Origin: Algoriphagus sanaruensis
Lineage (GTDB): Bacteria; Bacteroidota; Bacteroidia; Cytophagales; Cyclobacteriaceae
Direction of reading: 5' to 3'
DNA length: 64,000 nt
NCBI RefSeq assembly: GCF_001593605.1
Contig: NZ_CP012836.1
Location: 3,724,501-3,788,500, forward strand
The stretch's first letter is position 1, and each line of letters begins with the position of its first letter. Made by a program: the position numbers and the translations under genes. Shown here in pieces: positions 45,091 through 52,580 of this stretch. Under the pieces are notes generated by a model. It was not told the DNA's origin. It saw only the letters and a list, made by a program, of their open reading frames with translations, and ran no database searches.

Positions 45091-45624
45091 TTGCAGGAAG
45101 AAGAAATCATAGCCGGGCTACGAGCCCGAGACCGAAAAACTACCGAGTATCTTTATGAAAAGTACTCGAGAGCATTGTTTGCCGTTATTAGTCGAATCAT
45201 TCTAGATTCTGACATTGCCGAAGAGGTTTTTCACGATGCCTTTATCAAAATCACTCGAAAAATCGATTCCTACGAAGAATCCAAAGGACGGCTATACACA
45301 TGGATGGCAAATATTTGCCGAAATTCCGCCATTGATAAACTCCGCTCCAAAGAAATTTCCCAAACCACTAAGACCAATACCATCGATGACTTCGTATTTG
45401 GTCTGGAGAGTCAATCGGGAACGATGGAGCAAATAGAAGGAATAGGCGTAAGGGAGTTGATGAACCAGCTCAATGAAGATCAACGATTTATCATCGAGTA
45501 CATTTACTTCCAAGGGTACACCCACTCGGAAGTCTCGGAAGAGTTTGACATCCCACTGGGCACTGTCAAATCCCGAGTCAGAGCAGCATTGCAAGTATTA
45601 AAAAAGAACTTAGAAAAAATTTAG
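45091..45624 (+). CDS. ECF-family RNA polymerase sigma factor
   Basis: A 177-residue sigma factor with region 2 (YEKYSRALFAVISRIILDSDIAEEVFHDAFIKITRKIDSYEESKGRLYTWMANICRNSAIDKLR) and region 4 (LNEDQRFIIEYIYFQGYTHSEVSEEFDIPLGTVKSRVRAAL). The start codon is TTG at 45091; no ATG lies nearby. The next gene, 1 bp away, encodes an anti-sigma factor, so this is a self-contained regulatory pair. The regulon is unknown. Confidence 0.93.
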   Translation: MQEEEIIAGLRARDRKTTEYLYEKYSRALFAVISRIILDSDIAEEVFHDAFIKITRKIDSYEESKGRLYTWMANICRNSAIDKLRSKEISQTTKTNTIDDFVFGLESQSGTMEQIEGIGVRELMNQLNEDQRFIIEYIYFQGYTHSEVSEEFDIPLGTVKSRVRAALQVLKKNLEKI

Positions 45625-45625
45625 C

Positions 45626-46459
45626 GTGAACATCCAAGAATACATCGAATCAGGCAAACTGGAGCTCTTCCTACTCGGAGAGCTGACCGAGCGTGAGCGA
45701 GAGGAAGTGATCGCTATGGCCAAAGCCCATCCACAAATCCAGGAAGAACTGGATGCGCTGGAACAGTCTATGTTTGCCTTTGATGAGTTGACAGGAAAAA
45801 AACCTTCCCCTCAACTCAAGGAAAAAATCTTTGCTTCCCTTGAGGAAGAGTTTAGAAAGGAGGAAGCACCGAAAGCAGCCCATGCGCCTAGTCCTGCTCC
45901 TAAAGAACCCAAAGTGGTCAAACTCACCCCTTGGAAACCTTTTGCGGTTGCAGCGTCTTTGGTGGCCGTTTTGGCAAGTGCAGCGGCGATCTACTTCGCA
46001 GGTAAATTCTATGAGACAGATCAGAAATTCACTGCGCTTCTCCAAGATCAGCAGGTGCTGGCGGATAATCTGAATCAAGTCAAGCTACAATACGAAGAAA
46101 CCGATAATCGACTCGACCGATTGGTGGCCGGTGATTTCCGTAGAGTGGAGATGAAAGGGGAGGCTCTTCCTATGCAGAAAGACGCCAAAGTGGATGTCTT
46201 TTGGGATCAAAAAGCCCAAGAAGTCTTTGTTGCGGTTAATAATTTGAATTCACTGACCGCTGAATTTGACTACCAGCTTTGGGCGATTGGGAAAGATGGC
46301 CCTGTTGGTATTGGCCTCGTGAATCCCGGAGAAAAATTCACCTTGCAGCAAATGCAAGCGGTAGCAGAAGCTGGTGCTTTTGCCATCACCATCGAGCCGA
46401 AGGGCGGGTCAAAAGCTCCTACACTGGACAAATTGGTTGTACTGGGAGAAGTTGCCTAA
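45626..46459 (+). CDS. RskA-type anti-sigma factor
   Basis: A 277-residue protein with a GTG start at 45626. The N-terminal sigma-binding helices (IQEYIESGKLELFLLGELTEREREEVIAMAKAHPQIQEELDALEQSM) lack a Cys/His zinc site. A membrane helix (about residues 111-125, FAVAASLVAVLASAAAIYFAG) is followed by a periplasmic RskA C-terminal domain (WDQKAQEVFVAVNNLNSL..., YQLWAIGKDGPVGIGLV). It should hold the upstream sigma factor at the membrane until a signal triggers its release. Confidence 0.92.
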   Translation: MNIQEYIESGKLELFLLGELTEREREEVIAMAKAHPQIQEELDALEQSMFAFDELTGKKPSPQLKEKIFASLEEEFRKEEAPKAAHAPSPAPKEPKVVKLTPWKPFAVAASLVAVLASAAAIYFAGKFYETDQKFTALLQDQQVLADNLNQVKLQYEETDNRLDRLVAGDFRRVEMKGEALPMQKDAKVDVFWDQKAQEVFVAVNNLNSLTAEFDYQLWAIGKDGPVGIGLVNPGEKFTLQQMQAVAEAGAFAITIEPKGGSKAPTLDKLVVLGEVA

Positions 46460-46482
46460 TCCCATTTTAATCAAGAATGCAA

Positions 46483-46513
46483 AGCCTGCTCTTTGAAGAG
46501 CAGGCTTTTTTTA
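46483..46513 (+). terminator. Terminator of the sigma/anti-sigma operon
   Basis: A 9-bp stem, AGCCTGCTC with GAGCAGGCT around TTTGAA, followed by TTTTTT. Confidence 0.88.
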
Positions 46514-46529
46514 TGCCTTTTGCTAAACT

Positions 46530-46537
46530 TACCTTTG
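46530..46537 (+). promoter_or_regulatory. -7 element of the DUF2721 gene
   Basis: TACCTTTG matches TAnnTTTG exactly and lies 21 bp before the ATG at 46559. Confidence 0.5.
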
Positions 46538-46558
46538 CTAAAAGTACTTATCCTATCT

Positions 46559-47005
46559 ATGGAACTCCAACTCTCCACTCCTGCCCTGCTTTTTTCAGCC
46601 ATCACCTTGTTGATGCTGGCATTCACCAACCGATTTTTGGCGATTGCTACTCTGATCCGTGGCCTGCATAAAAATTACCTGAAGGATCCCGATCAGGAAA
46701 TCATCGTGGAGCAGATTCACAACCTTCGGCGCAGGCTGACACTTATCAAAAACATGCAGCTTTTTGGAGTTTTCAGCTTTTTACTCTGCGTAATTTGTAT
46801 GTATTTGCTATTCCAAGGCTATACTTCCGCTGCTAATTGGGTGTTTGTGATCAGTATGCTTTCCTTGCTGATTTCGCTTGGAATTTCGCTGGTTGAAATT
46901 CAGATTTCTACCAAGGCACTCAACCTAGAACTTTCAGATATGGAAGACATCTTCGAAAAGCGGAAAAGCAGCCTAGACCTTTTCTTCAAAAAAGACGACA
47001 AGTAA
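46559..47005 (+). CDS. DUF2721 family membrane protein
   Basis: A protein of about 148 residues starting at the ATG at 46559 ([20 protein letters not shown]). Three membrane segments (about residues 7-28, 67-85 and 92-113) flank a short cytoplasmic loop with a charged RR(L/R)[10 protein letters not shown] stretch, the DUF2721 pattern. Function is unknown. It is followed 5 bp later by threonine aldolase, so the two are probably co-transcribed. Confidence 0.82.
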   Translation: MELQLSTPALLFSAITLLMLAFTNRFLAIATLIRGLHKNYLKDPDQEIIVEQIHNLRRRLTLIKNMQLFGVFSFLLCVICMYLLFQGYTSAANWVFVISMLSLLISLGISLVEIQISTKALNLELSDMEDIFEKRKSSLDLFFKKDDK

Positions 47006-47010
47006 CCACC

Positions 47011-48024
47011 ATGCTGATTGATTTAAGAAGTGATACCGTGACCCGGCCTACTCCGGGGATGAAAGAGGCCATGTTTTCAGCCCCAGTGGGCGATGACGTA
47101 TTTGGAGAGGACCCAACTGTCAATGCCCTGGAGGAGAAAATCGCGAACCTATTTGGCATGGAAGCGGCACTTTTCTGCCCATCAGGAACCATGACCAATC
47201 AGATTGCGATTCGGCTTCATACCGGACCTCAACGAGAGGTGATCTGTCATCAGTATTCCCACATTTACCTGTATGAAGGCGGAGGCATCATGGCCAATTC
47301 GCTTGCTTCGGTCAAGTTGTTGACTGGAGATTTAGGAAAAATCACCGCAGCTCAGGTCGCCGAATCCATCAATCCTGATGATGTGCATGCGCCTGAGACG
47401 ACCTTGGTTTCTTTGGAAAACACGATGAACAAAGGTGGAGGAAGTATTTATACCTTGGAAGAAATCAAGCCGATTCATTCGCTTTGTAAGGAAAAAGGCA
47501 TCAAGCTTCACCTCGATGGGGCCCGCCTTTTCAACGCTTTGGTGGAAACGGGAGAAAGTCCTGCCGATTGGGGGGCACATTTTGATACGATCTCGATCTG
47601 CCTGAGTAAAGGTTTGGGTTGTCCTATTGGGTCAGTTCTTCTCGGATCAAAAGTGGATATCAAGCGAGCCAGAAAAGTCCGAAAAGTATTCGGAGGAGGC
47701 ATGCGACAGGCAGGATTCTTGGCTGCTGCTGGAATTTATGCCTTGGATCATCACGTGGAAAGGCTTAAGGAGGATCATTCAAGAGCGCGTACCTTAGGTG
47801 AAATGCTCAGCAAACTGCCTGTGGTATCGGAGATTTTCCCAGTATCCACCAACATCGTCATTGCACGATTGGAAGGCACCACTCCTGAAGAATTCATGAA
47901 AAAACTTGCCGAGCAAGATATTAAGTCGGTCAAATTTGGAAAAGACTTGGTTCGATTCGTGACTCACTTGGATTTTGGAGACGAGCACTTGGAAGAGTTT
48001 GGGAGAAGAATTGGGAAAATTTAA
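47011..48024 (+). CDS. ltaE: Low-specificity L-threonine aldolase
   Basis: A 337-residue PLP enzyme cleaving L-threonine/allo-threonine to glycine and acetaldehyde. The N-terminus [31 protein letters not shown] and the PLP lysine in [16 protein letters not shown] are clear. It follows the DUF2721 gene by 5 bp. Confidence 0.93.
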   Translation: MLIDLRSDTVTRPTPGMKEAMFSAPVGDDVFGEDPTVNALEEKIANLFGMEAALFCPSGTMTNQIAIRLHTGPQREVICHQYSHIYLYEGGGIMANSLASVKLLTGDLGKITAAQVAESINPDDVHAPETTLVSLENTMNKGGGSIYTLEEIKPIHSLCKEKGIKLHLDGARLFNALVETGESPADWGAHFDTISICLSKGLGCPIGSVLLGSKVDIKRARKVRKVFGGGMRQAGFLAAAGIYALDHHVERLKEDHSRARTLGEMLSKLPVVSEIFPVSTNIVIARLEGTTPEEFMKKLAEQDIKSVKFGKDLVRFVTHLDFGDEHLEEFGRRIGKI

Positions 48025-48112
48025 GACACAAGATTCTAGACACTAGACATTAGATTTATCTTATATTTTCTCCATGCTTGAGTCTAGCTTCTAATTTCTA
48101 TTGTCTTGATAC
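48025..48112. repeat. CTAGAC-type low-complexity inverted repeat
   Basis: Between the aldolase stop and rarA, the sequence AAGACACAAGATTCTAGACA, then CTAGACATTAGA, is answered by TTGAGTCTAGCTTCTAATTT and ATTGTCTTGA. The two halves are imperfectly inverted and could fold. I have seen similar CTAGAC/ATTAGA text in other Bacteroidota intergenic regions, but this is from memory. Confidence 0.45.
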
Positions 48113-48119
48113 TGAAAAA

Positions 48120-49382
48120 ATGAACCCCACTCCCTTAGCCGAACGCATGCGCCCTACCCGATTGGAAGATCTTATCGGACAGGAGCATTTGTCTGCACCT
48201 TCTTCCTTTTTGTATAAGGCCATCAAGTCGGGAAATGTGCCTTCGCTCATTCTTTGGGGACCTCCTGGCGTTGGAAAGACAACCATTGCCAACATCATTG
48301 CCAATGAAATCAAGGTACCTTTTTACACCTTGAGTGCAATCAGTTCAGGAGTCAAAGACATCCGAGAAGTCATTGATAAGGCCAAGTTTCAGCGGGGCAC
48401 AGTCTTATTTATTGACGAAATTCACCGCTTCAACAAATCCCAACAGGATGCGCTTTTGGGAGCGGTGGAAAAAGGAATCATCCGGCTCATTGGGGCTACC
48501 ACTGAAAATCCCTCTTTCGAAGTCAACTCGGCACTACTTTCCCGCTGCCAGGTATTTACACTAAATCCATTGGGACGAGCCGAAATGGAGGCGATGATGA
48601 AGCAGGCTTTAGAGAAAGATCTGGACCTGAAAAAAATTGAAGTTCAGCTTCAAGAAACCGATGCATTGCTTCGGATTTCTGGTGGAGACGGACGAAAACT
48701 CCTCAACCTACTGGAAATCGTCATCGACGGGATAAACGAAAATCCCTGCCTAATCACAGATGAGCGGGTGATGCAGATCGCCCAGCAGAAAGTCGCGCTA
48801 TACGACAAATCTGGCGAACAGCATTACGATATCATTTCAGCATTCATTAAATCTATCCGTGGCTCCGACCCCAATGCTGCCGTGTATTGGCTGGCAAGAA
48901 TGATCGAGGGTGGTGAAGATGTGAAGTTTATTGCCCGAAGGCTGGTAATTTTGGCTTCGGAAGATATCGGTAATGCCAATCCGAACGCCTTACTTTTAGC
49001 CACCAACTGCTTTGAGGCGGTAAAAATCATTGGCTATCCTGAGTCTCGGATTATCCTTTCTCAATGTGTGACCTATTTGGCGAGTTCGCCCAAAAGCAAT
49101 GCTTCCTACCTAGCCATCAACCAGGCCCAAGCTTTGGTCAAAGAAACGGGGAACCTATCTGTACCGCTTCACCTCCGAAATGCACCAACCAAGCTGATGA
49201 AGGATTTGAACTACGGAAAAGCCTATAAATATTCCCATGACTTTCCGGGCAACTTTGTCGAGCAAGAGTTTTTGCCCGATGAAATCAAAGGCACCAAACT
49301 CTACGAACCTGGGGAAAATGCCCGAGAGAATGAGTTGAGGAAGTATTTGTCAGGAAAATGGAAAGGGAAGTATGGGTATTGA
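48120..49382 (+). CDS. rarA: Replication-associated recombination protein A (MgsA/RarA)
   Basis: A 420-residue AAA+ ATPase that acts at stalled replication forks. The start is the ATG at 48120 (MNPTPLAERMRPTRLEDLIGQEHL). It has Walker A GPPGVGKTTIA, Walker B FIDEIHRFNKSQQDALLGAVE, a tetramerisation region and the C-terminal SPKSNASYLAINQA and PGNFVEQEFLPDEIKG segments. Confidence 0.93.
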   Translation: MNPTPLAERMRPTRLEDLIGQEHLSAPSSFLYKAIKSGNVPSLILWGPPGVGKTTIANIIANEIKVPFYTLSAISSGVKDIREVIDKAKFQRGTVLFIDEIHRFNKSQQDALLGAVEKGIIRLIGATTENPSFEVNSALLSRCQVFTLNPLGRAEMEAMMKQALEKDLDLKKIEVQLQETDALLRISGGDGRKLLNLLEIVIDGINENPCLITDERVMQIAQQKVALYDKSGEQHYDIISAFIKSIRGSDPNAAVYWLARMIEGGEDVKFIARRLVILASEDIGNANPNALLLATNCFEAVKIIGYPESRIILSQCVTYLASSPKSNASYLAINQAQALVKETGNLSVPLHLRNAPTKLMKDLNYGKAYKYSHDFPGNFVEQEFLPDEIKGTKLYEPGENARENELRKYLSGKWKGKYGY

Positions 49383-49385
49383 AAA

Positions 49386-49489
49386 GCTGTAAGACCAAAG
49401 ACGGAAGACCGAAGATTGAAAACACAAATTGTAGTAGGATAAAAATCTGCGGAAATCTGTTTCCTTTTCTGTATCAATCTGCGGAAAAT
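49386..49489. repeat. Low-complexity repeats after rarA (GAAGACC and CTGCGGAAA types)
   Basis: 49386-49417 carries AAGACC/GAAGACC repetitions (AAGACCAAAGACGGAAGACC). 49444-49489 carries two ATCTGCGGAAA blocks separated by CTGTTTCC and TCTGTATCA. No coding potential or hairpin terminator is evident. These look like intergenic mosaic repeats. Confidence 0.45.
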
Positions 49490-49491
49490 AA

Positions 49492-49517
49492 AAAAGCCTC
49501 AGATTTTTCAGAGGCTT
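49492..49517 (-). terminator. Terminator-like hairpin of repeat unit A
   Basis: AAGCCTC pairs with GAGGCTT around an AT-rich loop, with an A-run on the plus strand (a T-run on the minus strand). It is the unit-A equivalent of the hairpin after the intact tRNA-Val. Confidence 0.6.
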
Positions 49518-49521
49518 GATG

Positions 49522-49619
49522 TGGAAGTTGATCCCGAATCCTTTCGGGAGAACCCCCGAACCTCCCGATTTCCCGATAATTATCGGGACGGGATGCGCTA
49601 AACCAGCTGAGCAAACTTC
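49522..49619 (-). pseudogene. tRNA-Val remnant A with palindromic insert
   Basis: The D-arm (GCTCAGCTGGTTTAGCGCAT) and the 3' acceptor end (CAACTTCCACA) match tRNA-Val(TAC). The anticodon arm is replaced by a block containing the perfect palindrome TCCCGATAATTATCGGGA (49571-49588). The T-arm carries a second inverted repeat, TCCCGAA and TTCGGGA (49532-49549). The 5' acceptor is also degraded. It cannot give a normal tRNA. Confidence 0.75.
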
Positions 49620-49866
49620 AATTCGATATCAATTCTTCAATCTTTTTTCGGGACTCCCATGATTTCACAACTCTTTCCCGTTGATAGGCAGAAGTTTTAT
49701 TGATGTGCTCTTCATAATAAACCACTTCCCAATCTGCTAATCCACCTGTAAAGCCTTTATGATTAGAATTATGTTTTCGGAGGCGTTCGGTCAATCCTTC
49801 GCATGTATGACCAATGTAGAATCTGTCTTTCGACCTAGAAAAAAGTATGTGGAAATAACACGACAA
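49618..49866 (-). CDS. GIY-YIG (URI-type) nuclease, copy A
   Basis: A small GIY-YIG protein of about 83 residues. It reads YFHILFSRSKDRF, then YIG, then RLRKHN and the [12 protein letters not shown] segment with the catalytic-type Glu. Copy B has ATG at the start position, but here it is TTG (49866). The Tyr in the first motif appears to be His (FHIL against FYIL in copy B). Both changes suggest decay, so activity is uncertain. A longer in-frame reading to 50001 runs through tRNA sequence and is not real. It lies downstream of tRNA-Val sequence on the same strand. Confidence 0.6.
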   Translation of the reverse strand: MSCYFHILFSRSKDRFYIGHTCEGLTERLRKHNSNHKGFTGGLADWEVVYYEEHINKTSAYQRERVVKSWESRKKIEELISN

Positions 49867-49880
49867 AAGTAAAAATAAAT

Positions 49881-49904
49881 AAGCCCCAGATTTTTCTGAG
49901 GCTT
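49881..49904 (-). terminator. Terminator-like hairpin of repeat unit B
   Basis: AAGCCCCAGA and TCTGAGGCTT pair with one C-A mismatch around a T loop. It sits between the unit-B tRNA remnant and copy A of the nuclease gene on the minus strand. Confidence 0.55.
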
Positions 49905-49908
49905 GATG

Positions 49909-50004
49909 TGGAAGTTGATCCCGAATCCTTTCGGGAGAACCCCCGAACCTCCCGATTTCCCGATAATTATCGGGACGGGATGCGCTAAACCAGCTGAGCA
50001 AACT

Positions 50005-50006
<2 letters not shown>
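49909..50006 (-). pseudogene. tRNA-Val remnant B with palindromic insert
   Basis: Identical in layout to remnant A. It has the same retained D-arm and 3' end, the palindrome TCCCGATAATTATCGGGA at 49958-49975 and the second inverted repeat at 49919-49936. It does not fold as a tRNA. Confidence 0.75.
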
Positions 50007-50253
<247 letters not shown>

Positions 50254-50267
50254 AAGTAAAAATAAAA

Positions 50268-50291
50268 AAGCCCCAGATTTTTCTGAGGCTT
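50268..50291 (-). terminator. Terminator after the tRNA-Val pair
   Basis: AAGCCCCAGA pairs with TCTGAGGCTT (one mismatch); the minus-strand product ends in a T-run. It lies 5 bp after the second tRNA-Val. Confidence 0.65.
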
Positions 50292-50295
50292 GATG

Positions 50296-50370
50296 TGGAA
50301 GTTGAGGGATTCGAACCCCCGACCCTCTGCTTGTAAGGCAGATGCTCTGAACCAGCTGAGCTAAACTTCC
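50296..50370 (-). tRNA. tRNA-Val (anticodon TAC), second copy
   Basis: A 75-nt tRNA. Acceptor GGAAGTT pairs with AACTTCC. The anticodon stem TCTGC/GCAGA holds loop CTTACAA, giving anticodon TAC (GUA codons). T-loop TTCGAAT is present. CCA is not encoded. It is identical to the copy 26 bp upstream. Confidence 0.97.
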
Positions 50371-50396
50371 TGAAGGACTATTTGGTAAAATAAATG

Positions 50397-50471
50397 TGGA
50401 AGTTGAGGGATTCGAACCCCCGACCCTCTGCTTGTAAGGCAGATGCTCTGAACCAGCTGAGCTAAACTTCC
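50397..50471 (-). tRNA. tRNA-Val (anticodon TAC), first copy
   Basis: 75 nt, identical to the neighbouring tRNA-Val. It lies just downstream of a consensus promoter and begins the tandem tRNA transcription unit. Confidence 0.97.
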
Positions 50472-50498
50472 AAATTCCTTTCCTTTCGAAAGGGAATG

Positions 50499-50528
50499 CA
50501 AAGGTAATCTGAATCAATTTGGATGCAA
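50499..50528 (-). promoter_or_regulatory. Promoter of the tRNA-Val pair
   Basis: On the minus strand, TTG at 50528-50526, a 19-bp spacer and TACCTTTG at 50506-50499 match the Bacteroidota promoter pattern. The transcript would begin about 20-25 nt before the first tRNA. Confidence 0.65.
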
Positions 50529-50595
50529 GAGGACGAATCACTTTTTTTCTATCCAAATTTTCAATTCATTGAAAATGAACCGAAAAAAGTAGCAT

Positions 50596-52422
50596 CTACT
50601 CCAAATTCACCATAAATCCAGCACGAAACCATCGCCCGGGCATCTGCACTGTACCTGCTTCGATATAGTCGGTATTTGTAATATTGGAAGCCTCGGCGAA
50701 GAACCCCAACTTTTTGGTTCGATTATAGTCGGCACGCATATCCATTACAAAATATGGTTCCAGAGCCATTCGCTCTACATAGCGAGCCTTGGTATTTAAC
50801 TCTAATTTCTGACCTAACCCCAACAAAATTCCAGCAATCATTTGATGTTTCAATGCTGTCAACGCATACCTTGATTCAAGTCCAGAGCGGGCGCTGAAAT
50901 TTGCATCGATATAGTTGTAAGAAACCATTACCTCTTTGGCTTGGATTGCTTTACCATTTGGGCTAACTCGATAATAAAAACTAGCTTCAACGCCATTAAA
51001 CACCACTTCATTGAAGTTTTGAGGTTGCCAAGGCTGACTGGAATTTACTCGCGTCCATTCAATCAAATTCTCGGAGTATCGATTAAAATAGACCAATTCT
51101 GCTCGAACGGGCCCCTTTTCCCATTTCCCTCCCAATTCGACTGATCGGGCCTGCTCTGGTTTAAGATTAGCATTTCCAATATTCGTTGGTCCTACGTAAT
51201 ACAGGTCTGTGTAGGTTGGAATTCGAAAACTCGAACCAATTCCAGAATAAAATCTTATCGCTTTTGTGGCCTGAAATCCCACTTCCAATCCCGGAAAATG
51301 CTTCCACCCATATTCGGAATAATAGTTAGAGTAAACTCCTGCCCTGATATCCACTTTGTCAGCTACAGGCACCAATTGCTCCAAGTACACACCGGCCAAG
51401 GTTCGATCATGATTCCCTAGATTTGAGGATTCAATTTTCTCCTTTCGAGTTTCAAGGCCAAACCCAGTAGTTCCAAACTTACTTTTATAGCTCCCATTGG
51501 CTTCCAAGGCAAGAACATCAGTGGTGTGAACATTTTGAAAAAAGGAAGGTTCATTGCGACGAAGCCTAAATTCGTCCCCATTTCTTCTCCAATAGGCCCT
51601 TGTGTTGAGATAAAATTGATTTTTGGAAAAGGTATGGGAAATAGAACCCAAACTGGTCTGAATACTCTCCCACTGATCAGGAAATGCTGAGGTATAAAAT
51701 CCATTCGCCCCAAATGTGCGATCTGTATAGGCAATCATCCCTCGGAGCTCATGATTGGAATTGAGCTTGATTCCACCTTCATAAAAAATATTGCTGACCT
51801 TGTAATCTGAATTATACCAATGACCATTGGAATCATCATAGGATACGGAGAGGTTTTGGCGGTAATTTCCTATAGGTAGTGAGCCCGCAAAATTGATCCC
51901 TTTCATCCCAAAATCCCCGGCATATCCCTGTAAGCGAAGGCTCCTGATATCCGAAAGCTGGGTAATGACATTGATTGCACCTGAGTAGGCGTTTTGCCCA
52001 AAAATCCTTGAACCAGGTCCTTTTAAAACCTCCACTCGATCAATATTCACCAGAGGAACTGGAATATTCATCATATGATGGCCTGTTTGTGGATCACTGA
52101 GCTTGATTCCATTCAGCAACATCAAGGTTTGCTCAAAACTTCCCCCTCGAATGCTAATGTCAGCCTGTACGCCTGTCACCCCTCGCTGCCTAACATCCAC
52201 CCCAGGAACAAAACTCAAAACTTCTTGCAAACTTCGAGCAGGGGTAGTTTCCAACTGGGGCCGATCCACGACTGCTATATTCCGGCTTTGTTTGGAAAAG
52301 GGAATTTGAATTCGATTTTCTTGAATAATGATTTCCGTGAGCTGTTGGGAGGTAGTATCAGTTTGGGAAAAAGATGCCCCAGCCCAAAAGATGCCAAGCA
52401 AACTAATCAGTGCCTTTTTCAT
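50596..52422 (-). CDS. TonB-dependent receptor (BtuB/siderophore-type)
   Basis: A 608-residue outer-membrane receptor. It has a signal peptide (MKKALISLLGIFWAGASFSQ), a TonB-box-like and plug domain (SLQEVLSFVPGVDVRQRGVTGVQADISIRGGSFEQTLMLLNGIKLSDPQTGHHMMNIPV) and a 22-strand barrel ending FRAGFMVNLE. It lacks the N-terminal CarboxypepD_reg domain and SusD partner of SusC proteins, which points to a vitamin, metal or siderophore substrate. No cobalamin riboswitch fits in the 158-bp upstream gap. Confidence 0.92.
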   Translation of the reverse strand: MKKALISLLGIFWAGASFSQTDTTSQQLTEIIIQENRIQIPFSKQSRNIAVVDRPQLETTPARSLQEVLSFVPGVDVRQRGVTGVQADISIRGGSFEQTLMLLNGIKLSDPQTGHHMMNIPVPLVNIDRVEVLKGPGSRIFGQNAYSGAINVITQLSDIRSLRLQGYAGDFGMKGINFAGSLPIGNYRQNLSVSYDDSNGHWYNSDYKVSNIFYEGGIKLNSNHELRGMIAYTDRTFGANGFYTSAFPDQWESIQTSLGSISHTFSKNQFYLNTRAYWRRNGDEFRLRRNEPSFFQNVHTTDVLALEANGSYKSKFGTTGFGLETRKEKIESSNLGNHDRTLAGVYLEQLVPVADKVDIRAGVYSNYYSEYGWKHFPGLEVGFQATKAIRFYSGIGSSFRIPTYTDLYYVGPTNIGNANLKPEQARSVELGGKWEKGPVRAELVYFNRYSENLIEWTRVNSSQPWQPQNFNEVVFNGVEASFYYRVSPNGKAIQAKEVMVSYNYIDANFSARSGLESRYALTALKHQMIAGILLGLGQKLELNTKARYVERMALEPYFVMDMRADYNRTKKLGFFAEASNITNTDYIEAGTVQMPGRWFRAGFMVNLE

Positions 52423-52445
52423 TGAGATTAAAAGAAATAACCCAT

Positions 52446-52477
52446 CAAAGGTATATCCCTTTTCCTCCCTTATCCAA
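52446..52477 (-). promoter_or_regulatory. Promoter of the TonB receptor gene
   Basis: The minus strand has TACCTTTG at 52453-52446 (exact TAnnTTTG) and TTG at 52477-52475, 21 bp upstream. The predicted leader is about 20 nt. Confidence 0.5.
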
Positions 52478-52580
52478 GATTAACAAAAAACTAAAAACCC
52501 GTTAAATACAACCTATCCGACCAAAAACTATTCGCAAAAAGTCCATTTCTCCCTATTTTGGATGGCGAAATGAAAACGTT

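Noticed and set aside
49867-50001. N-terminal extension of nuclease copy A to an upstream start at 50001
   Set aside because: These residues come from the tRNA remnant and hairpin, not from a conserved protein. The family begins at the position of 49866.
52423-52580. Cobalamin riboswitch upstream of the TonB receptor
   Set aside because: The gap is too short and the transcript would start about 20 nt before the ATG. No B12-box sequence is seen.
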